Assembly (NCBI GenBank): GCA_023484365.1
Contig: JAMDBA010000079.1
Span: forward strand, 1 to 6,548
Source of the DNA: Patescibacteria group bacterium
GTDB taxonomy: Bacteria; Patescibacteria; Paceibacteria; UBA6257; 2-01-FULL-56-20
Length of the DNA: 6,548 nucleotides
Direction: 5' to 3'
Below are positions 1 to 5,732 of this stretch, one piece after another. The position numbers and the translations under genes were made by a program. Position 1 is the stretch's first letter; each line of letters opens with the position of its first letter. The notes beneath the pieces were generated by a model. That model did not search any database. It was not told the DNA's origin and was given only the letters and a program-made list of their open reading frames with translations.

Positions 1-297
1 GAATTTCTGGCGAAACCAATCAAAAAACCTCCTTATCGTCGGATTAATATCCGAATCTAGAATTTGCTTCCCACAGCAAGGGCATTCCGCGATTGTTATA
101 GAAGATTCTTTTTGATAGCCATATTTGCTGCAATCATACGTTGATTTTACGGTTTTTCTCTTCATCGGCTCTTTACAACAATATAATGTCTTATAAACGC
201 CCCCGCTGATAAACTCTAATTTTTGGGATCGTTCGTCGTAAAGCCGGCTTGAGACCATCTTATTGCCGTGAGGACAAAGCTCTTTTTTACCTATCAT
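1..297 (-). CDS. Cysteine-rich zinc-ribbon or RING/U-box-like protein, 3' end cut by window
   Basis: I do not recognise this gene with certainty. The minus strand is open for 99 codons from an ATG at 297-295 to the window edge with no stop, so the C-terminus lies outside. The start is well supported: a perfect AGGAGG lies 8 bases upstream of the ATG and a promoter-like sequence lies before that. Visible residues: a CPHG at 8-11, a Cys pair at 40-41, Cys56, and CPCCG at 72-76, followed by an ILDSD...NPTIRRFFDWF helix-like segment at 79-95. Paired cysteines suggest metal binding. The order 'EPM-x3-V', then a Tyr/Gly-rich stretch, then 'CPxC-x4-L-x-D-x-x-x-P-x-x-R' recalls U-box/RING domains, but a plain zinc ribbon is equally possible. 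No signal peptide or membrane segment is seen, so it is probably cytoplasmic. It is transcribed divergently from the recO cluster. The reading frame is firm; the function is open. Confidence 0.72.
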   Translation of the reverse strand, partial: MIGKKELCPHGNKMVSSRLYDERSQKLEFISGGVYKTLYCCKEPMKRKTVKSTYDCSKYGYQKESSITIAECPCCGKQILDSDINPTIRRFFDWFRQKF

Positions 298-304
298 ATG
301 ATAA

Positions 305-310
305 ACCTCC
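305..310 (-). promoter_or_regulatory. Strong Shine-Dalgarno for the minus-strand gene
   Basis: On the minus strand AGGAGG (within AAAGGAGG) lies 7-8 bases before the ATG at 297. It is a near-perfect anti-16S complement and fixes the start codon. None of the forward genes in the window has a comparable site. Confidence 0.8.
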
Positions 311-318
311 TTTAATTT

Positions 319-346
319 AAGGCGCTGCTTAACAATATAACGCCTT
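319..346. repeat. Inverted repeat AAGGCG/CGCCTT around the minus-strand -10 region
   Basis: AAGGCG (319-324) and CGCCTT (341-346) are perfect inverted copies with a 16-base spacer. They bracket the proposed -10 box and transcription start of the minus-strand gene. This could be a repressor site or a weak stem in the leader. Six-base arms are short, so chance is possible. Confidence 0.3.
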
Positions 347-361
347 TATAAATAAAGTAAA
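334..361 (-). promoter_or_regulatory. Putative sigma-70-type promoter of the minus-strand gene
   Basis: On the minus strand TTTACT (361-356) and TATATT (339-334) are separated by 16 bases. This would place transcription start near 327, about 30 bases before the ATG and just upstream of the Shine-Dalgarno. Each box matches the consensus at four or five of six positions. The prediction is from sequence alone. Confidence 0.4.
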
Positions 362-434
362 GCAAAGAAATTTATGCTTTTAAATTGCGATTTTGAGTTA
401 ATTTTTTATTCGGATAGATCGCTCGGTCCGACTA

Positions 435-459
435 ATAGCGCGTAGTTTCGCGTCGCTAT
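435..459 (+). repeat. Imperfect hairpin upstream of recO
   Basis: ATAGCG (435-440) pairs with CGCTAT (454-459), and CG (441-442) can extend to CG (451-452) with T453 bulged, leaving an 8-base loop. It sits just upstream of the proposed extended -10 of recO, so as DNA it could be a binding site. It would be transcribed only if a promoter further upstream is used (a weak candidate is TTGAGT at 393-398). The GC-rich patch stands out in an AT-rich spacer. Confidence 0.3.
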
Positions 460-466
460 ATTTATC

Positions 467-475
467 TGTTAAAAT
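467..475 (+). promoter_or_regulatory. Extended -10 promoter of the recO cluster, leaderless start
   Basis: TGTTAAAAT (467-475) matches an extended -10 element (TG-N-TAAAAT). The expected transcription start, about 7 bases after the -10, falls on the A of the recO ATG at 482. No Shine-Dalgarno precedes that ATG. No convincing -35 box is present, which is common for extended -10 promoters. Together this suggests a leaderless mRNA for recO. Confidence 0.45.
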
Positions 476-481
476 ATATCT

Positions 482-994
482 ATGCTTGAATATTTTGACG
501 AAGCAATCGTCCTGAAAAAAGAACCTCTTAACGAAGCGGATTATTTGATAAGCGTTTTTACTAAAAACTTTGGCAAAATACTCGTTAAAGCAAAAAGCGC
601 TCAAAAAATCACCTCAAAACTTTCCGCTCATTTAGAGCCTGGAAATTTAATCCAAATAAGGCTCATTGAGAAAAATAGCGCGCAAGTTATTGAGGCTTTT
701 AAAATTTCCCGTTTAGCGCTTAAAATCGCTGATTTGGAAAAATTAAATCTTGTCCTCGCCGAAAATCAACCTGATGAAAATTTATGGCAAATTTTAAATG
801 AAAAAAATATGAGTTGGCAAAAAACTCTCAAAATTTTAGGCTGGGATCCGACTGCTTCTCGGTGCCATAATTGCGGACAAAATAATACCCGATTTTTCAG
901 CATTAACGACCAGATTTTTTTATGTCAAAAGTGCTCGCTAAATTTTAGTTCTTCCGATTGGCTAAAATTTGTAGATTTTCAAGCGCCGCTGTAA
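482..994 (+). CDS. recO: DNA repair protein RecO, short form
   Basis: RecO is the recombination mediator that, with RecR, helps load RecA onto SSB-coated single-stranded DNA and anneals complementary strands. The protein has 170 residues. Residues 1-75 carry the typical N-terminal OB-fold pattern (EAIVLKK...NEADYLISVFTKNFGKI...K...LEPG...I). A short helical linker follows (about 76-127), then a zinc ribbon with C128/C131 and C148/C151. Typical RecO proteins are about 230-260 residues with a helical C-terminal domain on both sides of the zinc knuckle. Here the linker is compressed and nearly everything after the zinc ribbon is missing, ending 19 residues after C151. The stop is followed 11 bases later by the next ATG, so this looks like a genuinely short form and not a frameshift. 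It is the first gene of a cluster with the surface protein and glyS. Confidence 0.88.
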   Translation: MLEYFDEAIVLKKEPLNEADYLISVFTKNFGKILVKAKSAQKITSKLSAHLEPGNLIQIRLIEKNSAQVIEAFKISRLALKIADLEKLNLVLAENQPDENLWQILNEKNMSWQKTLKILGWDPTASRCHNCGQNNTRFFSINDQIFLCQKCSLNFSSSDWLKFVDFQAPL

Positions 995-1005
995 TATAAA
1001 ATAAT

Positions 1006-2796
1006 ATGGCAAATAATTCTCCCTGGAAAGAGCAAATAACAACAAAGCCTCGGTCTAATCCATCTCGGAAAAAATGGGTGATTATCGGTGTTATTTTTGC
1101 CGTTGTCGTTGCTCTGATTATCACTGGAATTAATTTGTATTTCTATTATCAAAACTCTCTTGTTAACCAGGGTGTTGGAATTGAATTTTCAGGCGACAGC
1201 AAAGCTTACGTAGGCCAGAGTTTTAAACTGACCGTAAATTATTTTAATAATTCAAATCTCGTCTTAAAAGACGCAAGCTTATCTTTGATTTTACCCGACA
1301 ATATTTCTTTTCTTGATTCCAATAACGGTCAGCGAGTTGAACAAAAATCAATCGGGGATTTAGGGCCGGGGAGTATTGGGAACGCCACTTACAACTTAAT
1401 TGCTTTGGGCGGCGCGCAATCGCTTCAAACAGTTAGGGCGGCTTTATCTTATGATCTGCTTCAAACAACTATTAATCATTTTGAACGCCAATCTTCGGTT
1501 GATATAAATATTTTAGATCCGATAGTCAGCGTTTCTCTTTCCGCTCCGCAAAATATTGTCAGCGGCGAGAATTTTGATATGACGATTAATTACAAAAATA
1601 ACACCGATCAAGCCTTATCAAACGTTTCTTTGTCGCTCGTATATCCGCCGGTTTATAATTTTAGCTCAAGTAGCGTTAAACCGACAAGCGGCAATAATAC
1701 TTGGAGTTTGAATTCTCTGGCGCCAGGCACGAGTTCTAGCTTTACTATAACCGGATCGGTTGTCGGTCCCGACCAATCGTTTTTTGAAATGGAAGCCGAC
1801 GTTAACGCGCAACTTAATGGCCAAAACTATCAAGTAAACAACCAAAAACTTCAGTTATCAATCACTTCCTCGCCTTTGTCTGTTTCGGTTAGTTTAAACG
1901 ACAACCCTAATTACATTTCAAAGCTTTCCGATAATTTAAATTACACGATAACTTATAAAAATAATTCTTCTGTCACTTTTCAAAACGCCGTCATTACTGC
2001 CGCCTTAACCGGAGACTTATACGATTTTTCCTCTTCGCAAACCAACGGCTATTTTAATGGCCTTACTCAAACTTTCACTTGGAACTCGTCAAACCTTCCC
2101 GAATTAGCGTCGGTTGCTCCCAATCAAGAGGGGTCGGTAAATCTGTCTCTAAACACAAAAGGCAGTTATCCTATTAGAATGATAAGCGATAAAGATTTCT
2201 CCTTAAAATTAAAAGCTAAAATAGTTTCTCAAACCATCTTGCCTAATAGCAATACCAGCCAAACCGTCGGCTTAGCCGAGTTGGACACGCCGATTCAGGG
2301 GCAAGTCAGTATCGCATCCTATGGATATTTCAGAGACGCCGCTTCGGGAATATTAAACAGCGGCCCATTCCCTCCAAAAGTAAACCAACCCACGGAGTAT
2401 ACCATCCACTGGATTATCACTAACTACGCGACCGACATTTCCAATGTTAAAATTCAAGCTAATCTGGCGACCAACGTAACCTGGACGGGAACCGTAAAAA
2501 GCAGCATTTCCAGTCAGCCAACTTACGATCCAAATAGCAACACTATAACTTGGCAGATAGATAATATCCCGGCAACAACAGGCGTCATCTCTCCGCCAAT
2601 TGAAGCAATATTCCAAATAAAAAACACGCCCGCGATAACTCAATTAAATAACATAGCGCCTCTTGTCGGACCGGTCGCCTTAACAGCAACAGATGATTTT
2701 ACTAATACGCAATTAAGCGCTTCGGCTAATGTCGTTGACACTTCGTTGCCCAACGATAAGACAGTTGCCGGCCAAGGAGGGGCGGTCATTCAATAA
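1006..2796 (+). CDS. Membrane-anchored tandem Ig-like/DUF11-like surface protein
   Basis: This 596-residue protein has no recognisable enzyme motif. A basic N-terminus (K8, K14, R16, R21-K23) precedes one hydrophobic segment at about 24-48, giving an uncleaved signal anchor with the rest outside the cell. The exterior part appears to be four tandem beta-sandwich repeats at about 57-170, 171-288, 290-425 and 432-578, each with a conserved edge: NYFNNSN (78), NYKNNTD (195), TYKNNSS (316) and the degenerate TNYATD (472). LGPG (119) and LAPG (238) recur at matching points of the first two repeats. This is the style of DUF11/conserved-repeat and CARDB-like adhesive domains. The protein is rich in Asn, Ser and Thr and has no cysteine at all. 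A disordered tail ends it. No Shine-Dalgarno precedes the ATG. It lies 11 bases after recO and 12 before glyS, so it is probably co-transcribed. A structural or adhesive surface role is inferred. Confidence 0.75.
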   Translation: MANNSPWKEQITTKPRSNPSRKKWVIIGVIFAVVVALIITGINLYFYYQNSLVNQGVGIEFSGDSKAYVGQSFKLTVNYFNNSNLVLKDASLSLILPDNISFLDSNNGQRVEQKSIGDLGPGSIGNATYNLIALGGAQSLQTVRAALSYDLLQTTINHFERQSSVDINILDPIVSVSLSAPQNIVSGENFDMTINYKNNTDQALSNVSLSLVYPPVYNFSSSSVKPTSGNNTWSLNSLAPGTSSSFTITGSVVGPDQSFFEMEADVNAQLNGQNYQVNNQKLQLSITSSPLSVSVSLNDNPNYISKLSDNLNYTITYKNNSSVTFQNAVITAALTGDLYDFSSSQTNGYFNGLTQTFTWNSSNLPELASVAPNQEGSVNLSLNTKGSYPIRMISDKDFSLKLKAKIVSQTILPNSNTSQTVGLAELDTPIQGQVSIASYGYFRDAASGILNSGPFPPKVNQPTEYTIHWIITNYATDISNVKIQANLATNVTWTGTVKSSISSQPTYDPNSNTITWQIDNIPATTGVISPPIEAIFQIKNTPAITQLNNIAPLVGPVALTATDDFTNTQLSASANVVDTSLPNDKTVAGQGGAVIQ

Positions 2797-2808
2797 TTTT
2801 TAACGGTT

Positions 2809-4119
2809 ATGGATAAAAATAAGGAAATAAAAATCAATATGGAAAAAATAGTTTCTTTGGCAAAAAGGCGGGGATTTGTTTATCCGGGATCGGAGATTTA
2901 CGGCGGCCTTGCTAGCACTTACGATTATGGCCCGCTTGGAATTGAACTTAAAAATAACATTAAAAAAGAATGGTGGGATTATTTTATTCATCAGCGGGAC
3001 GACATGGTCGGTCTAGACGGAGGAATACTTTTGAGCCCGAAGGTTTGGGAGGCGAGCGGTCACGTTAAAAATTTCAAAGACGCTCTGGTTGAATGCAAAA
3101 AATGCCATCATCGTTTTCGGCCGGACAAACTTAAGGATCCCTCAAAATGCCCTGATTGCGGCGGAGAATTTACCGAAGCCAAACTTTTTAGCGGAATGTT
3201 TAAAACCGTTATCGGACCCATCGAAGAAGAAGGGATAACAACTTATCTCCGCCCCGAAACGGCGCAAGCGATATTTACGGATTATAAAAATATTATTTCT
3301 TCCACTGCTCGCAAAATTCCTTTCGGCGTCGGTCAAATCGGAAAATCTTTTAGGAATGAAGTAACAACAGGAAACTTTATTTTTCGCACTCTTGAATTTG
3401 AACAAATGGAAATTGAATATTTTATTTCGCCGGACAGCGATTGGAAAAAAATTTTTGAAGAATGGGTTGATTACATTCATAATTTTATGGATATAATCGG
3501 ACTAAAACGCGACAAGCTTTTTGACCATGAAATTCCCGATAACGAGCGCGCCTTTTATTCTAAGAGAACGATTGATATGGAATACGAATTTCCTTTTGGC
3601 CAAGACGAACTTTGGGCCATCGCTTATCGCACTGATTATGATCTTTCAAGCCATCAAAAATATTCGGGAGTCAGCATGGAATATCTTGACGAGAAAACGG
3701 GTAAAAAATATATTCCTCATGTCATTGAGCCGACGTTTGGCGTTGACAGAACGTTGCTTGCTATTTTAGCCGAAGCCTACGAAGAAGACGGGGACAGGAA
3801 AATTCTTAAACTCAAGCCGAATATGGCGCCTTATAAAGCCGCTGTTTTTCCGTTACTTCGCAATAAGCCGGAGTTGGTAAGTCTCGCGAAAAAAATTCAC
3901 GATGACCTGAAGAAGCATTTTTATATCGCTTGGGACGACAGAGGAAATATCGGCAAGAGATATTATTCTCAGGATGAAATCGGGACGCCGTTTTGCATAA
4001 CTGTTGATTTTGACAGCTTAGAAAATCAAGATGTAACCGTTAGGCATAGAGACACAACAAAACAAGAAAGGGTTAAAATTAGCGCGCTTTTTGATTATCT
4101 GAGAGACAAAATCAAATAA
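2809..4119 (+). CDS. glyS: Glycyl-tRNA synthetase, single-chain alpha2 type
   Basis: This class II aminoacyl-tRNA synthetase attaches glycine to tRNA-Gly in the cytoplasm using ATP. At 436 residues it fits the homodimeric form, not the alpha2-beta2 GlyQ/GlyS form. Visible landmarks are the N-terminal RRGFVYPGSEIYGG (20-33) and YDYGPLG (38-44); a zinc-binding insert with C96/C99 and C114/C117; LRPETAQ (147-153); motif 2 from FRNE (181-184) to EFEQMEIEYF (196-205); and motif 3 with IEPTFGVDR (306-314). The C-terminal anticodon-binding domain follows (about 340-436; APYKAAVFPL, DDRGNIGKRY, EIGTPFCITVD). The ATG at 2809 is taken as the start. The ATG at 2839 (Met11) is a real alternative, because AAGGA at 2821-2825 lies 13 bases before it and many homologues begin near that point. 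It is the last gene of its cluster and is closed by a terminator hairpin. Confidence 0.96.
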   Translation: MDKNKEIKINMEKIVSLAKRRGFVYPGSEIYGGLASTYDYGPLGIELKNNIKKEWWDYFIHQRDDMVGLDGGILLSPKVWEASGHVKNFKDALVECKKCHHRFRPDKLKDPSKCPDCGGEFTEAKLFSGMFKTVIGPIEEEGITTYLRPETAQAIFTDYKNIISSTARKIPFGVGQIGKSFRNEVTTGNFIFRTLEFEQMEIEYFISPDSDWKKIFEEWVDYIHNFMDIIGLKRDKLFDHEIPDNERAFYSKRTIDMEYEFPFGQDELWAIAYRTDYDLSSHQKYSGVSMEYLDEKTGKKYIPHVIEPTFGVDRTLLAILAEAYEEDGDRKILKLKPNMAPYKAAVFPLLRNKPELVSLAKKIHDDLKKHFYIAWDDRGNIGKRYYSQDEIGTPFCITVDFDSLENQDVTVRHRDTTKQERVKISALFDYLRDKIK

Positions 4120-4152
4120 AACAACCGCTGCAAAGGCGGATTTGTTTTGTTG
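4118..4152 (+). terminator. Rho-independent-type terminator after glyS
   Basis: The left arm AAAACAA-CCGC (4118-4128) pairs with GCGG (4136-4139) and, after a 2-base bulge, TTGTTTT (4142-4148), around a 7-base loop. The 3' side is T-rich and continues as TTTGTTTTGTTGTTG, serving as the U-rich tail. It starts inside the glyS stop codon, so it separates this cluster from the phosphorylase gene. Confidence 0.72.
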
Positions 4153-4181
4153 TTGAATAAAATCGTTTAACAGATTAAACT
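4153..4181 (+). promoter_or_regulatory. Putative promoter of the phosphorylase-rluA pair
   Basis: TTGAAT (4153-4158) and TAAACT (4176-4181) are separated by 17 bases, and each matches the consensus at four of six positions. The predicted start near 4188 leaves a leader of only about 7 bases, with no Shine-Dalgarno before the ATG at 4195. A promoter is expected here because a terminator lies directly upstream. Confidence 0.4.
4165..4180. promoter_or_regulatory. Perfect 16-bp palindromic site, candidate operator
   Basis: GTTTAA-CAGA-TTAAAC is a perfect inverted repeat with 6-base arms and a 4-base centre. It overlaps the proposed -10 box of the phosphorylase promoter, the usual position for a repressor site. 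No poly-T follows and the arms are AT-rich, so it is not a terminator. No binding protein can be named. Confidence 0.4.
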
Positions 4182-4194
4182 CATTTAAATAAAT

Positions 4195-4992
4195 ATGTAT
4201 AGAGAATTATCGGGAAAAAAGTGGCGTGATTGGTGGCAAGTTAGCCCCGCCGAAAAACCAGACGTTCTAATAGTTTGGGGCATTTTTAAGAGCATTAAAG
4301 AAGAGGGTTATTGGTTAGTAACCGATTTTTTGCTTGATCATTTTAAAGATTATCTTAAAAATATTAAGCCGATTTCTCCTCACGCTTTCGTCGGCAGATA
4401 TAAAGGCGTCAATATTGCTGTTACTCATGCTTACGGCGGCGCCTTCTCGGGCGATCAAGTTCAACATTTTATAAAACTTGGAGCGCGACTAATTATTCTT
4501 TTGGGGCACTTCGGAGGATTGACCAAAAAGAAAATCCCCGTAGGCAAAATTTTTATACCGACTGCCGCTTATCGCGCCGACGGCACAAGTTATTATTTTA
4601 TGGGGAAATCCCGGCGATTAGTTAAGCCTGATAGGGAAGTGGTAAAATGGCTTGGGAAATATTTGAATAAAAATAAAATGCCTTACGTTGCCGGCAATAT
4701 AAAAACAGTTTCAACCATGCTAGGACAAACCAATTCAAGAATAAAAAAATGGCAAAAAGAAAATTTTATCGGCGTTGATTTAGAATCGGCTGTTGTTTTC
4801 TCCATCGCGAGAGTAAATAAAGTCAAAAGCGTTTCAATCCTTCATCACTCCGATCATGTCGGCGGAGGAAAACTTTTAAGCGACGTCAGCCAAAAAGAAC
4901 TCAAAGAAAAAAAGAAGGCTCGGAAAATAATCGTCAATCTTGCTCTTAGAACCGCCGAGAAGTTTGGCAAAAAGAAAAAATCGCGCCGCTAG
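4195..4992 (+). CDS. Nucleoside phosphorylase (PNP/UDP) family protein
   Basis: This 265-residue protein belongs to the nucleoside phosphorylase-I superfamily, whose members split nucleosides with phosphate (PNP, uridine phosphorylase) or water (MTA/SAH and AMP nucleosidases). The fold signature is visible in order: GVNIAVTHAYGGAFSGDQ (71-88), LGARLIILLGHFGG (95-108) at the 'G-T-a/c-G-G' position, VGKIFIPTAAYR (116-127), GVDLESAVVF (193-202) matching the substrate-binding 'EMEaaalf' loop, and ILHHSDHVGG (215-224). Asp220 aligns with the catalytic Asp of E. coli DeoD (SDH motif). The Met of the usual EME is Leu, and the first Glu is Asp (D195-L-E197). Substrate cannot be assigned from sequence. 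It probably salvages bases and ribose phosphate in a cell that may not make its own nucleotides. The C-terminus is very basic (KKKKSRR). It sits 4 bases before the pseudouridine synthase and is likely co-transcribed. Confidence 0.82.
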   Translation: MYRELSGKKWRDWWQVSPAEKPDVLIVWGIFKSIKEEGYWLVTDFLLDHFKDYLKNIKPISPHAFVGRYKGVNIAVTHAYGGAFSGDQVQHFIKLGARLIILLGHFGGLTKKKIPVGKIFIPTAAYRADGTSYYFMGKSRRLVKPDREVVKWLGKYLNKNKMPYVAGNIKTVSTMLGQTNSRIKKWQKENFIGVDLESAVVFSIARVNKVKSVSILHHSDHVGGGKLLSDVSQKELKEKKKARKIIVNLALRTAEKFGKKKKSRR

Positions 4993-4996
4993 CACT

Positions 4997-5689
4997 ATGA
5001 GCCAAAAACAGCCGGCGGTCGCATACGAAGATAAAAATATTTTGGCTATAAATAAGCCTGCGGGCATTTTGGTTCACCATAACGCAAACTCAAAATCCGC
5101 AGGCGAGAATACTCTAGCGGATTGGTTATTAGCAAACTATCCTGAAGTTAAAGGCGTTGGCGATTCGGCCGAACGGCCGGGTATTGTCCATCGCCTAGAC
5201 AAAGAAACTTCCGGATTAATGCTGATCGCTAAAAACCAAAAAACGTTTGATTATTTAAAGAGCCTCTTTCAATCTCATCAAATTAAAAAAAACTTACCTA
5301 GCTTGGGTTTGGGCGAGCCGAAAGAAAAAAAGGGCATAATTGATAATCCGATTGGCTTAAAGGCGGGAACGGTTAAGCATACGATCCACGGAGGAAAAAT
5401 GATAAAACCAGCAATAACTTTTTTCCGAATCATTAAAACCGAAGAAACGCCGGAAGGCAAAATTTCTTTTCTTGAAGTAATGCCAAAAACAGGCAGAACT
5501 CACCAAATAAGGGTCCATCTAAAAAGCATAGGCAATCCAGTTTTAGGCGACAAACTTTATGGTTCTAAAGACGATGGTTTTAACCGATTAATGCTACATT
5601 CTTATTCTCTGGAATTCAAAAATCCCGAAGGAAAAATGCTTAAAATTGAAATAGAGCCGCCCGAGGAGTTTAAGAGTAGAATAGTTTGA
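4997..5689 (+). CDS. RluA-family pseudouridine synthase with an internal compensated frameshift
   Basis: This 230-residue enzyme family isomerises uridine to pseudouridine in rRNA or tRNA. It has the catalytic domain only: no N-terminal S4 RNA-binding domain, unlike RluC/RluD. Landmarks are EDKNILAINKPAGILVH (11-27), RPGIVHRLDKETSG (60-73) with catalytic Asp68, KTGRTHQIRVHL (164-175) and GDKLYG (184-189). The ATG at 4997, 4 bases after the upstream stop, gives the normal family N-terminus. The oddity is residues 99-105, NLPSLGL, where the family has K-x-Y-x-A-x-V. In the +1 frame the same DNA reads TYLAWVW, with the tyrosine exactly 32 residues after Asp68, as in E. coli RluA (D64/Y96). Correct reading resumes at GEPKEKKGIIDNPIG. 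As written the protein lacks the active-site Tyr, so it is either mis-sequenced or impaired. The target RNA site is unknown. Confidence 0.9.
   Translation: MSQKQPAVAYEDKNILAINKPAGILVHHNANSKSAGENTLADWLLANYPEVKGVGDSAERPGIVHRLDKETSGLMLIAKNQKTFDYLKSLFQSHQIKKNLPSLGLGEPKEKKGIIDNPIGLKAGTVKHTIHGGKMIKPAITFFRIIKTEETPEGKISFLEVMPKTGRTHQIRVHLKSIGNPVLGDKLYGSKDDGFNRLMLHSYSLEFKNPEGKMLKIEIEPPEEFKSRIV
5285..5313 (+). other. Compensating indel pair inside the pseudouridine synthase gene
   Basis: An A8 run (5285-5292) is followed by CTTACCTAGC and then the runs GGG (5305-5307), TTT (5308-5310) and GGG (5311-5313). With seven A's and four G's in the last run, the protein would read K-K-T-Y-L-A-W-V-W-G-E-P, a normal RluA-family segment. 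As given it reads K-K-N-L-P-S-L-G-L-G-E-P. Correcting only the A run would hit a TAA at 5337-5339, so both changes are needed. The total length is unchanged, so the ORF stays open. Confidence 0.75.
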
Positions 5690-5711
5690 TTCGAAAAGAT
5701 GATGGGTAAAG

Positions 5712-5720
5712 TTATCCACA
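5712..5720 (+). promoter_or_regulatory. Perfect DnaA-box match TTATCCACA
   Basis: TTATCCACA is identical to the strong E. coli DnaA-box consensus and lies between the rluA-like gene and the pilin, 13 bases upstream of the proposed pilin -35. I saw no second box nearby and no dnaA or dnaN gene, so this is not an origin. It could be a DnaA-responsive site or a chance match. Confidence 0.3.
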
Positions 5721-5732
5721 AGCACAGTCTTC

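Noticed and set aside
398..604. 68-codon minus-strand open frame across the recO start
   Set aside because: It overlaps the recO OB-fold coding region and its promoter, and has no initiation signal or recognisable motif.
2774..2782. AAGGAGGGG near the end of the surface-protein gene as a Shine-Dalgarno for glyS
   Set aside because: It lies 28 bases before the glyS ATG, too far to act. In-frame codons at a suitable distance would run into the TAA at 2794.
4940..4996. Upstream extension of the pseudouridine synthase overlapping the phosphorylase gene
   Set aside because: It would need a non-ATG start. The added residues do not resemble the family, and the ATG at 4997 gives the expected N-terminus.
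5287..5301. Programmed -1 frameshift at the A-AAA-AAC heptamer
   Set aside because: The -1 frame hits TAG at 5299-5301 at once. The frame that restores the motif is +1, and it would also need a second shift back.
5687..5689. UGA at the end of the rluA-like gene read as glycine (code 25)
   Set aside because: No in-frame TGA occurs in any other gene. Homology ends near this codon, and read-through would cover the DnaA box and end inside the pilin promoter region.
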